Assembly (NCBI RefSeq): GCF_007681555.1
Contig: NZ_VELE01000001.1
Coordinates: forward strand, 868,001-932,000
From: Kocuria salsicia
GTDB taxonomy: Bacteria; Actinomycetota; Actinomycetes; Actinomycetales; Micrococcaceae
Direction of reading: 5' to 3'
Length of the DNA: 64,000 bases
The notes beneath the pieces were generated by a model that saw only the letters and a program-made list of their open reading frames with translations, was not told where the DNA came from and made no database searches. Each line of letters begins with the position of its first letter. The first letter of the stretch is position 1. This document shows positions 55,215-62,975 of the stretch, piece after piece. A program made the translations under genes and the position numbers.

Positions 55215-55424
55215 ATGAAACAGATCTCGACACTCCCGCACGCCTCCGCCACCCGCACCCGCCGCACCCGCATGGTGCGCACCGCCGTCACCGCCGCCCT
55301 CGTGTGCGGCCTGTCCTTCGGCGCCATGGCGCCCGCCGCCGCCGATACCGGTGCCTCCGTGCGCACCGGGCCTTCCTCCGTGATCTGCGGGTACCTGCCG
55401 CTGCTCTGCAAGGGCGGCCACTGA
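55215..55424 (+). CDS. Small secreted two-cysteine peptide (putative)
   Basis: 69 aa precursor with a basic n-region, a hydrophobic core (VTAALVCGLSFGAMA) and an AxA cleavage site predicted after PAAA (residue 43). The mature peptide would be 26 residues with Cys58 and Cys65 enclosing CGYLPLLC, then KGGH. Third-position G/C bias supports coding. The gene sits between a LuxR-type response regulator (divergent) and a histidine kinase (same strand, 50 bp downstream). Either the ATG at 55215 or that at 55272 could be the start; no strong ribosome site is seen. I recognise no family. Signal peptide, bacteriocin-like or envelope-stress reporter roles are all possible. Confidence 0.6.
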   Translation: MKQISTLPHASATRTRRTRMVRTAVTAALVCGLSFGAMAPAAADTGASVRTGPSSVICGYLPLLCKGGH

Positions 55425-55474
55425 TCCCGGCACCCACATCCCGCGACGACCAGCCGACGGCGCTCACTCGCTCC

Positions 55475-56629
55475 ATGCCGAACTGGTTGCGAATCGTCGT
55501 CCTGCTCTTCGCGGCACTCGCACTGCTCGACGACCTGCGGTCCGTCGATTGGCAGACGCTGACACCCCTCACGGCGATTCTGACGGCCGGGACCTCCGTC
55601 CTCAGCTACGGCGCGGTGGCCCTCCTCGCCTGGTCGCCCAAGGCGAGCACCGTCGTCATCGTCGTGGGCTACGCGGCATCGGTGGTGCCCGATGAATACG
55701 CCGCAATGCTGCTCGGGGCGTGCGTGGTCATGGTCGGCGTCGTTGCCATGGTGCCTCGCCGCACCGTCGCCCTCTTCGTCGCGACTTCCGCGGCGTGGAT
55801 CGTCGTGGTCTCCGCCGTCTCCCACGACACCCGCTTCGTGTGGGCGCTCGGCCTGCCCCTCGGCGTGTGCGCGCTGTTCGGTGTGGCCCTGCGCTTCTTC
55901 CTCACCCAGTACCGTCTCAATGCCCGGCGGCTCGCGGTGCTCGAGGTCACGCACCAGCAGCTGCGGGAGCAGGAGCGGCTGGCCCTGGCCCGGGACCTGC
56001 ACGACGTCGTGGCCCACGAGCTCACGCTCGTCACCATGCAGGCCGCCGGCTCCCAGCGCGAACAGGACCCGGCCGCACTGCACCGCACGATCGACGCAAT
56101 GGACACCGCCGCACGCTCGGGCCTGCAGGAGCTGCGCATCCTGCTGCAGGTGCTGCGCGACTCCCCCGGTCCCGCCGGCCCCGCACGCCCCCAGGCCGGT
56201 GGCACCTCGGGGTTGACCACGGGATCGCTGGGCGACATCGCCCGCACGCTCGCCTCGAACCTCGAGCACTCGGGGCTCCACCCGGAGTTCACGCTCGACG
56301 ACGGCGCGGCACGCCTTCCCACAACCGTCCGTGGCACCGCGGCCCGGGTGATGCAGGAGGCCACGACCAACATGATCAAGTACGCCCCCGCCGGTTCTCA
56401 CTGCGAGATGCAGGTGTCCACGAGCGGTTCCTGCGTGCACGTCCACGCGCAGAACCCGGTCCGCCGCGGTGCCCGGCCCGCGGGCGAAGCCGAGGCCCCC
56501 GGCGCGGAGCTGACCTCCGGCTTTGGGCTGCCGGGAATCCGCGAGCGTGTGGCCCTGCTCGACGGCAGCGTGGAGTACGGGGCGCACGACGCCGCGTGGT
56601 GCCTGGACGTGCGGATCCCGTTCGCGTGA
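55475..56629 (+). CDS. Sensor histidine kinase, HisKA_3/NarX type
   Basis: 384 aa. The N-terminal 140 residues form about 4-5 membrane helices with almost no extracellular loop, as in intramembrane-sensing kinases. The dimerisation domain has EQERLALARDLHDVVAHELT with phosphoacceptor His176. The ATPase domain has the N box QEATTNMIKYAPAG and G box GFGLPGIRERV. The ATG at 55475 has no clear ribosome site. Its cognate regulator is most likely the LuxR-type gene at 54449-55192. The stop overlaps the next gene by 4 bp. Confidence 0.92.
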   Translation: MPNWLRIVVLLFAALALLDDLRSVDWQTLTPLTAILTAGTSVLSYGAVALLAWSPKASTVVIVVGYAASVVPDEYAAMLLGACVVMVGVVAMVPRRTVALFVATSAAWIVVVSAVSHDTRFVWALGLPLGVCALFGVALRFFLTQYRLNARRLAVLEVTHQQLREQERLALARDLHDVVAHELTLVTMQAAGSQREQDPAALHRTIDAMDTAARSGLQELRILLQVLRDSPGPAGPARPQAGGTSGLTTGSLGDIARTLASNLEHSGLHPEFTLDDGAARLPTTVRGTAARVMQEATTNMIKYAPAGSHCEMQVSTSGSCVHVHAQNPVRRGARPAGEAEAPGAELTSGFGLPGIRERVALLDGSVEYGAHDAAWCLDVRIPFA

Positions 56630-57027
56630 GCCGGGACCCGGAGGGGCGCGGCGGTGAGGACCCGGTCGAGGCGGTGCGGGGCGTCGTCGCCAGTATCCCG
56701 CCGGGCAGGGTGCTCAGCTACGGGGACGTGGCCGAGCTCGCCCGGCTCGGGACCCCGCGGCTCGCGGCGCGCATCATGGCCTCGGGGAAGCTCGGCCGGG
56801 GCGCCGCCTGGTGGCGGGTGGTGCGCGCGGACGGCACCCTGCCGAACTACCTGCAGATCACCGCGCGGGAACACTACGAGCGCGAGGGCACGCCCCTGCG
56901 GGACACGAGGGCGCACTGGGTCCAGGTGGACGTGCGCCGAGCCCGTTGGGACGCTCCGCCTGACGACCTCCCGCCGGACGTGCTCCCGGAGGGCGGTCCT
57001 CCCCCAGGGCAGCCTCGCGCGGGGTGA
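56626..57027 (+). CDS. Alkyltransferase-like (Atl/MGMT-family) DNA-binding protein
   Basis: 133 aa with the DNA-binding fold of O6-alkylguanine transferases: VVASIPPGRVLSYGDVAELA and LAARIMASGK. The active-site PCHRVV is replaced by AAWWRVVRADG, so the alkyl-accepting cysteine is missing, as in Atl proteins that flag O6-alkylguanine for nucleotide excision repair (there PWHRVV). The GTG at 56626 overlaps the kinase stop (GTGA). The C-terminal 20 residues are Pro-rich. Co-expression with a sensor kinase is unexplained. Confidence 0.85.
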   Translation: MSRDPEGRGGEDPVEAVRGVVASIPPGRVLSYGDVAELARLGTPRLAARIMASGKLGRGAAWWRVVRADGTLPNYLQITAREHYEREGTPLRDTRAHWVQVDVRRARWDAPPDDLPPDVLPEGGPPPGQPRAG

Positions 57028-57079
57028 TCTTCCGCAGGGTGGCGTTCCCCGGGACAGTCGTCCGCCGGCTGGCGCGGGC

Positions 57080-58051
57080 TCAGTACTCCGGCGGCCCGGC
57101 CACCTCGATGAACGGTCCGCGGGGGTCGAACGCACGGCCGGTGAGCCGCTCGTAGGCCTCCACGTAGCGCTCACGCGTCTTCGCCACCACGTCCTCGGGA
57201 AGCTCGGGGACAGGCCCCTGCCCGTCCCAGCCGGACTCGTCGGAGCGCAGCCAGTCCCGCACGTACTGCTTGTCGAAGGACGGCTGGGGCTGGCCGGGTT
57301 TGTAGGTCTCCAGGTCCCAGAACCGCGAGGAGTCCGGGGTCAGGACCTCGTCCCCCAGCGTGATGGCCCCGCGGTAGGAGTCCAGCCCGAACTCCACCTT
57401 GGTGTCCGCCACGATGATCCCGCGCTCCCGGGCGATCCGCTCGGCTCGCGTGTAGATCTTCAGGGACAGCTCGCGCAGCCGGTCCGCCACGGAGTTGCCC
57501 ACCACGTCCGCCATCTCCCGGTAGGTGATGGGCTCGTCGTGCTCCCCCAGCTCGGCCTTGCCCGTGGGGGTGAAGATGGGCTGCTCCAGGCGGTCCCCGT
57601 CCCGCAGTCCGTCCGGCAGCTCGATGCCGCACACCGCACCCGTGGCGCGGTAGTCCTTCAGGCCCGAGCCCGTGAGATAGCCGCGCACGATGTTCTCCAC
57701 GGGGAACATCGAGAGGTTCTTGCACACCACGGCCCGCCCGCGCACGGACTCGTGCACGTCCGTGGTGAGGATGTGGTTGGGGATCCCGTCCAGCTGCTGG
57801 AACCACCACAGGGACAGCTGGGTGAGGATGGTGCCCTTGCCCGGGATCTCGGTGGGCAGGACCTGGTCGAACGCGGAGATCCGGTCGCTCGCCACCACCA
57901 GCACGGCACCCGCGCGGTACTCGGCGTCGTTGTGGATGGCCACGCCCGTGGCGCTGAGCCGGGACTCGTCCGGAACGTAGAGCTCGCGCACCTTCCCGGA
58001 GTAGATGTGCTTCCAGCCCGGGATCTCCGGGGGTGTGCCGTGCTCGCTCAT
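57080..58051 (-). CDS. purC: Phosphoribosylaminoimidazole-succinocarboxamide synthase
   Basis: SAICAR synthetase of purine biosynthesis, 323 aa, the longer form. YSGKVRELYVPDE, VVASDRISAFDQVLPTEIPGKG, VENIVRGYLTGSG, and ADTKVEFGLDS with DEVLTPDSSRFW are the family signatures. The ATG at 58051 overlaps the purD stop by 4 bp, so purD-purC form an operon. Confidence 0.97.
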   Translation of the reverse strand: MSEHGTPPEIPGWKHIYSGKVRELYVPDESRLSATGVAIHNDAEYRAGAVLVVASDRISAFDQVLPTEIPGKGTILTQLSLWWFQQLDGIPNHILTTDVHESVRGRAVVCKNLSMFPVENIVRGYLTGSGLKDYRATGAVCGIELPDGLRDGDRLEQPIFTPTGKAELGEHDEPITYREMADVVGNSVADRLRELSLKIYTRAERIARERGIIVADTKVEFGLDSYRGAITLGDEVLTPDSSRFWDLETYKPGQPQPSFDKQYVRDWLRSDESGWDGQGPVPELPEDVVAKTRERYVEAYERLTGRAFDPRGPFIEVAGPPEY

Positions 58052-59412
58052 GCCTGCTCCTCTGCTGTGCTCGCCGCGGGGCGCCCGTCCATGGAGGTGG
58101 CCGTGCCCCGGGTTGCAGTGTGCTGCGCGGCACCCGGTGTCGGGACCTCGATCCGCCCCTCAGCCGCGGCCAGCGCGATGTCCGTGCGGTGGTGGGATCC
58201 GTTCAGCGTGATGCGCTGGACCCCACGATAGCCACGCTCGCGGGCCTCCCGCAGATCCGCGCCCAGCGACACGACGGCGAGCACGCGCCCGCCCGCCGAA
58301 ACCAGCTCCCCGGCGTCGTTGCGCTCAGTGCCCGCGTGGATCACCCGGGTCTCGGGAACCTCGTTGACCTCCTCCAGACCGGAGATCACATCCCCCCTGC
58401 GCGGCGCCCCCGGGTAGTTGTGGGCCGCGAGCACGATCGTCACGGAGGCCCCGGGCCGCCACTGCAGCGGACGCTCCTCGTCCAGCCGGCCGCGGGCGGC
58501 GTCGAGCAGCAGCTCCCCGAGCGGGGTCTCCAGCATGGCCAGCACGGACTGCGTCTCCGGGTCCCCGAAGCGCGCGTTGAACTCGATCACCTGCACGCCC
58601 CGGGGCGTGAGCGCCAGACCGCAGTAGAGCACGCCCGTGAACGGGGTGCCCCTGCGGCGCAGCTCGTTCACCACGGGCCGGGCCACGCGCTCCACGACCT
58701 CCCGGGTGAAGTCCTCGGGCAGCCAGTCCAGCGGGGTGTAGGCACCCATGCCGCCGGTGTTCGGGCCCTCGTCCCCGTCGCGCACGCGCTTGAAGTCCTG
58801 CGCGGGCTGCAGAGGCACCACGTGCTCGCCGTCGCTGAGCACGAACAGCGAGACCTCGGGGCCGTCCAGGAACTCCTCGACAACCACGGAACCGCCGGCG
58901 TCGAGGCACTCCCGGGCGTGTGCCTCCGCGCGGTCGCGATCCTGGGTGACCACCACTCCCTTGCCCGCCGCCAGGCCGTCGTCCTTGACCACGTGGGGGG
59001 CGCCGAAGAGCTCGAGCGCCTCGCGCACCTGCATCATGTCCGACGTGGCGACGGCGCGCGCCGTGGGAACACCCGCCGCGGCCATGATCTCCTTGGCGAA
59101 CGCCTTGGAGCCCTCGATCCGGGCTGCCTCGCGGGACGGGCCGAAGACGGGGATCCCAGCGGCGTCGAGCGCATCCGCAACCCCCGCCACGAGTGGCGCC
59201 TCTGGGCCCACGACCACGAGGTCCGCCGAGAGCTCGCGGGCCAGGGCCACCACTGCCTCCGGATCCCGTGCGTTGAGCGGGTGCACCGGAACGTCCTGCG
59301 CGATCCCGGCGTTGCCGGGGGCCGCGTGGACCTCGCTGACGTGCGGGTCCCGCAGGAGGGACGTGATCATCGCGTGCTCGCGGCCGCCGGGGCCCACCAC
59401 CAAAACCTTCAC
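58048..59412 (-). CDS. purD: Phosphoribosylamine-glycine ligase
   Basis: GAR synthetase, 454 aa, ATP-grasp enzyme of the second purine step. VKVLVVGPGGREHAM at the N-terminus, VGPEAPLVAGVADAL, KDDGLAAGKGVVV (ATP lysines), GPNTGGMGAYTP and EFNARFGDPETQ are present. The GTG at 59412 is 6 nt after TACGCT (reverse of 59419-59424) with no Shine-Dalgarno, so it is probably leaderless. The C-terminus has a 40-residue extension beyond the usual end. Divergent from the asparaginase gene. Confidence 0.96.
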   Translation of the reverse strand: MKVLVVGPGGREHAMITSLLRDPHVSEVHAAPGNAGIAQDVPVHPLNARDPEAVVALARELSADLVVVGPEAPLVAGVADALDAAGIPVFGPSREAARIEGSKAFAKEIMAAAGVPTARAVATSDMMQVREALELFGAPHVVKDDGLAAGKGVVVTQDRDRAEAHARECLDAGGSVVVEEFLDGPEVSLFVLSDGEHVVPLQPAQDFKRVRDGDEGPNTGGMGAYTPLDWLPEDFTREVVERVARPVVNELRRRGTPFTGVLYCGLALTPRGVQVIEFNARFGDPETQSVLAMLETPLGELLLDAARGRLDEERPLQWRPGASVTIVLAAHNYPGAPRRGDVISGLEEVNEVPETRVIHAGTERNDAGELVSAGGRVLAVVSLGADLREARERGYRGVQRITLNGSHHRTDIALAAAEGRIEVPTPGAAQHTATRGTATSMDGRPAASTAEEQA

Positions 59413-59483
59413 CGGCTCAGCGTATCGGCCACCGGGCCCGGGCGGGCAACGATTGCACCCCACGACGCTGACATACTGGGCCC

Positions 59484-60485
59484 ATGCAGACTTTCAGCTC
59501 GGATCAGGCCGTGGATCTCGCCGTGGTGCAGCGCAGCGGCTTCGTGGAGTCCCGCCACCGCGGCTCGGCCGTGGTGCTCGCCCCGGACGGCTCCGTGGCC
59601 CTCTCCGTGGGCGCACCCGAGGAGCTGATCTTCCCGCGCTCCACGCTCAAGCCGTTCCAGGCGGTCGCCGCCATGAAGGCGGGGGCCGCGCTGCGCGGCG
59701 AGCAGGTGGCCATCGCCGCGGCGTCCCACACCGGGACCTTCGACCACCTCGATGCCGTCAGCTCGATCCTCAAGGCCGCCGGGCTCGGCCCCGAGGCCCT
59801 GCAGTGCCCGCCGGACTGGCCCCAGGACGAGGACACCCGCGCGTGGCTGGTCCGCACGGAGTGCGGCCAGAACCGCATGTGCATGAACTGCTCCGGCAAG
59901 CACGCCGCGTTCCTGCTCGCCTGCGTGACCAACGGCTGGCCGACGGACACCTACCTGGACCCCGAGCACCCGCTGCAGCGGCTCGTGCTGGAGACGGTCG
60001 AGGAGTTCGCCGGCGAGGCCCCCGCCCACGTGGGGGTGGACGGCTGCGGCGCACCGCTGCCGGCCATCAGCCTCAAGGGACTCGCACGCATGTACTCCAC
60101 GCTCGGCCGGGCGGCCCGCAACATCCAGGCAGACGCCCGCGCCGCGACCGTGGCCACCTCGATGCTCGACTACCCGGAGTACGTGCAGGGACCGGGGCGC
60201 TCCAACACGGTGATCATGCAGGAGCTGGACGTGATCACCAAGCTCGGCGCGGAGGGCGTGCTCGGCCTCGGCACCCGGGCCGGATGGTCCGTGGCCATCA
60301 AGATGCTCGACGGCTCCTCGCGCGCCAACTCCCTCGTGGGCCTCACCCTGCTCGCCCACACCGGGGCGATCTCCGAGGCCGACGCCGCCCGCGTCCTTGA
60401 TCTCGTCACACAGCCGATCACGGGGGCGGGAAAGCCCGTGGGCGCCGTTGAGCTCGCGCCGGCCCTGCAGGACCTGCTGGTCTGA
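59484..60485 (+). CDS. Asparaginase (rhizobial-type, asparaginase II family)
   Basis: 333 aa of the thermolabile R. etli-type asparaginase family, unrelated to the E. coli enzymes. Key stretches: QRSGFVESRHRGSAVV, FPRSTLKPFQAV with a catalytic Ser/Lys pair, AAASHTG, CGQNRMCMNCSGKHAAFL and GVDGCGAPLPAI with clustered cysteines. The ATG at 59484 is 6 nt after CATACT, so it may be leaderless. It hydrolyses asparagine to aspartate and ammonia; aspartate is also a substrate of PurC, whose gene lies next door. Confidence 0.9.
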   Translation: MQTFSSDQAVDLAVVQRSGFVESRHRGSAVVLAPDGSVALSVGAPEELIFPRSTLKPFQAVAAMKAGAALRGEQVAIAAASHTGTFDHLDAVSSILKAAGLGPEALQCPPDWPQDEDTRAWLVRTECGQNRMCMNCSGKHAAFLLACVTNGWPTDTYLDPEHPLQRLVLETVEEFAGEAPAHVGVDGCGAPLPAISLKGLARMYSTLGRAARNIQADARAATVATSMLDYPEYVQGPGRSNTVIMQELDVITKLGAEGVLGLGTRAGWSVAIKMLDGSSRANSLVGLTLLAHTGAISEADAARVLDLVTQPITGAGKPVGAVELAPALQDLLV

Positions 60486-60493
60486 GGCCCGCC

Positions 60494-60856
60494 GTGATGC
60501 GACGCAGGATCGACCCCGCTGACGGCATCCTGGCCCTCGCCCGCTGGCGGGAGGACCCGGAGGCCGCCGACCGCCGCACCGTGGCCACCGCCGTGCGCTA
60601 CTGCCTCGAGGAGCTCGGCACCCGCGCGGAGGGCAACTCCGTGGAGGTGCGTGTCCCGCCGTTCGGTGTCACCCAGTGTGTGGCCGGGCCCCGGCACACC
60701 AGGGGCACCCCGCCCAACGTGGTGGAGACGGATGCCGCCACGTGGTTGTCCCTGGCCACGGGCGCCGAGACCTGGGCCGGCGCCGTCGCCGCCGGGAGCG
60801 TGGCGGCGTCGGGAACCCGCACCGACCTCAGCGGGTGGATGCCGCTTTTCCGCTGA
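60494..60856 (+). CDS. Sterol-carrier-like small protein
   Basis: 120 aa, matching the actinobacterial SCP-like family whose gene lies beside purF (as Rv0807 does in M. tuberculosis). ATAVRYCLEELGTRAEGNSVEVRVPPFG, VVETDAATWLSLATG and SGTRTDLSGWMPLF are typical. Probably binds a hydrophobic ligand; no enzyme residues are apparent. Start GTG 60494 (or the adjacent ATG 60497), 8 bp after the asparaginase stop. The 223-bp gap downstream holds no gene. Confidence 0.8.
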   Translation: MMRRRIDPADGILALARWREDPEAADRRTVATAVRYCLEELGTRAEGNSVEVRVPPFGVTQCVAGPRHTRGTPPNVVETDAATWLSLATGAETWAGAVAAGSVAASGTRTDLSGWMPLFR

Positions 60857-61079
60857 CGCCACCGGGCGCAGACCGCCGAGTGGGTGCGGGCGAATCTGCC
60901 GGGCGGACCCCGAAGGAGACCAACACGCGGAACGGACCGGTGCGGAGACGGCGGGGACCGGCCCCGGACCGCGGACTCGGCAGCGTCCGGCCAACGCGCC
61001 GAAAACTCCCAGCAGATCGCAAGTGCCCCCGCCCGCCCGCCGGACACACCACCCCCGCACGCGCGATACCGTGGAGACC

Positions 61080-61421
61080 ATGACGTCCGTCCACCGCGAG
61101 TCCCCCGAGAGCGCACCCCGTCCCGGAACCACCACCCAGGAGGTCACGGTGCGCCGTGCACCCAACGTGACCGCGTTCCTGGCCGCCGGAGCGGCGATCG
61201 GGGCGATCGCCGGGCTGCTGATCGGCGCGCTCGGCCCCGGATCGATCGCGTACACCCGCGCGGCGATCATCGGGTTCTTCCTCATGACGTTCCTGATCAT
61301 CGGCGGTGCCGTGGGCGCGATCGTGGGGCTCGTGCTGGACCGGATCTCCGTAAAACGAGCCCGCACCGGGGCCGCCGAGGTCCAGGATGTCCGCGGGGGT
61401 GGCGAGCACCCCGGGGCGTGA
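61080..61421 (+). CDS. Small two-helix membrane protein upstream of purF
   Basis: 113 aa with a polar N-terminus (about 30 residues), then two membrane helices: NVTAFLAAGAAIGAIAGLLIG and AAIIGFFLMTFLIIGGAVG, followed by a basic tail. A conserved but uncharacterised actinobacterial protein found next to purF. The ATG at 61080 is 7 nt after TACCGT (61067-61072), a candidate leaderless promoter. No function can be assigned. Confidence 0.75.
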   Translation: MTSVHRESPESAPRPGTTTQEVTVRRAPNVTAFLAAGAAIGAIAGLLIGALGPGSIAYTRAAIIGFFLMTFLIIGGAVGAIVGLVLDRISVKRARTGAAEVQDVRGGGEHPGA

Positions 61422-61433
61422 GACACTTGACCC

Positions 61434-62975
61434 GTGGCTCGTGCTGACGGAAAACTCTCCCATGACCTTCTCCCCGGCGAGAAGGGCCCCCAGGACGCGT
61501 GCGGCGTGTTCGGTGTGTGGGCCCCGGGCGAGGACGTCTCCAAACTGACCTACTACGGGCTGTACGCGCTGCAGCACCGCGGGCAGGAGTCTGCGGGTAT
61601 CGCCACCTCGGACGGCGAGCGGATCTCGGTCTACAAGGACATGGGACTCGTGTCCCAGGTCTTCGACGAGACCACGCTCAACACGCTCAAGGGCTACCTG
61701 GCCGTGGGCCACGCGCGCTACTCCACGACTGGAGCGTCCCACTGGGCGAACGCGCAGCCCACGCTCGGCGCCACACCGCACGGCACGCTCGCCCTGGCCC
61801 ACAACGGCAACCTCACGAACTCCGCGGAGCTCTACGACCTGCTGCTGGACAAGTCCGGCTTCCCGTCCCGCGGCGAGATGGCCCGGGGCAACACCACGGA
61901 CACCGCGCTGATCACCGCCCTGCTCGCCGAGCATCCCCTGAACTCACTCGAGGAAGCGGCCATGAAGCTGCTGCCGCAGCTCGTCGGCTCGTTCTGCCTC
62001 ACGTTCATGGACGAGACCACGCTCTACGCCGCGCGAGACCCGCTGGGGGTTCGCCCCCTCGTGCTGGGCCGCCTGGAGCGTGGCTGGGTGGTCGCCTCCG
62101 AGACCGCCGCCCTGGACATCGTGGGCGCCTCCCTGGTGCGTGAGGTGGAGCCCGGGGAATTCATCGCGATCGACGAGAACGGCCTGCGCTCGCGCCGTTT
62201 CGCGGAGGCCACCCCTGCGGGCTGCGTGTTCGAGTACGTGTACCTGGCCCGCCCGGACACCACCATCAACGGGCGCTCGGTCTACGAGTCCCGGGTGGAG
62301 ATGGGCCGTCAGCTGGCCCGCGAGCACGCCGTGGAGGCGGACCTCGTGATGCCCACGCCCGAGTCCGGCACGCCCGCCGCGATCGGCTACGCCGAGGCCG
62401 CTGGCATCCCGTTCGGGCACGGTCTCGTGAAGAACTCCTACGTGGGCCGCACGTTCATCGAACCTTCGGACACCATCCGCCAGCTCGGCATCCGACTCAA
62501 GCTCAACCCACTGCGCTCCATCGTGGCGGGCAAGCGCCTGGTGGTCGTGGACGACTCGATCGTGCGCGGCAACACCCAGCGCGCACTCGTGCGGATGCTG
62601 CGCGAGGCCGGTGCCGCGGAGATCCACGTGCGGATCTCCTCCCCGCCCATCAAGTGGCCGTGCTTCTACGGAATCGACTTCGCCTCCCCCGCCGAGCTGA
62701 TCGCCAACGGCATTTCGGTGGAGGGTGTGCGCGCCTCGCTCGGCGCCGACACGCTCGGCTACATCTCCGAGGACGGCATGATCGAGGCCACCAAGCAGTC
62801 CCGCGGGAACCTGTGCACCGCGTGCTTCTCCGGGGACTACCCCACCGCGCTGCCCAAGGCGGACCGGCTCGGCAAGGCCGTGCTGGAAGCACCCGGTGCC
62901 CACGCCGAGCCCTCCGAGGACCTCGTGACAACCGTCACGAGCACCGCACCCGAGCACGAGGAGACCACCGCATGA
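61434..62975 (+). CDS. purF: Amidophosphoribosyltransferase
   Basis: First committed step of purine synthesis, 513 aa. A 22-residue propeptide precedes the nucleophile Cys23 in QDACGVFGVW, as in the Bacillus-type enzyme. Glutaminase: YYGLYALQHRGQESAGI, HARYSTTG; PRPP loop VVVDDSIVRGNT; Fe-S cysteines in KWPCFYGIDF and NLCTACFSGDYPT, marking the oxygen-sensitive cluster form. The GTG at 61434 is 6 nt after GACACT. Overlaps purM by 4 bp. Confidence 0.97.
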   Translation: MARADGKLSHDLLPGEKGPQDACGVFGVWAPGEDVSKLTYYGLYALQHRGQESAGIATSDGERISVYKDMGLVSQVFDETTLNTLKGYLAVGHARYSTTGASHWANAQPTLGATPHGTLALAHNGNLTNSAELYDLLLDKSGFPSRGEMARGNTTDTALITALLAEHPLNSLEEAAMKLLPQLVGSFCLTFMDETTLYAARDPLGVRPLVLGRLERGWVVASETAALDIVGASLVREVEPGEFIAIDENGLRSRRFAEATPAGCVFEYVYLARPDTTINGRSVYESRVEMGRQLAREHAVEADLVMPTPESGTPAAIGYAEAAGIPFGHGLVKNSYVGRTFIEPSDTIRQLGIRLKLNPLRSIVAGKRLVVVDDSIVRGNTQRALVRMLREAGAAEIHVRISSPPIKWPCFYGIDFASPAELIANGISVEGVRASLGADTLGYISEDGMIEATKQSRGNLCTACFSGDYPTALPKADRLGKAVLEAPGAHAEPSEDLVTTVTSTAPEHEETTA

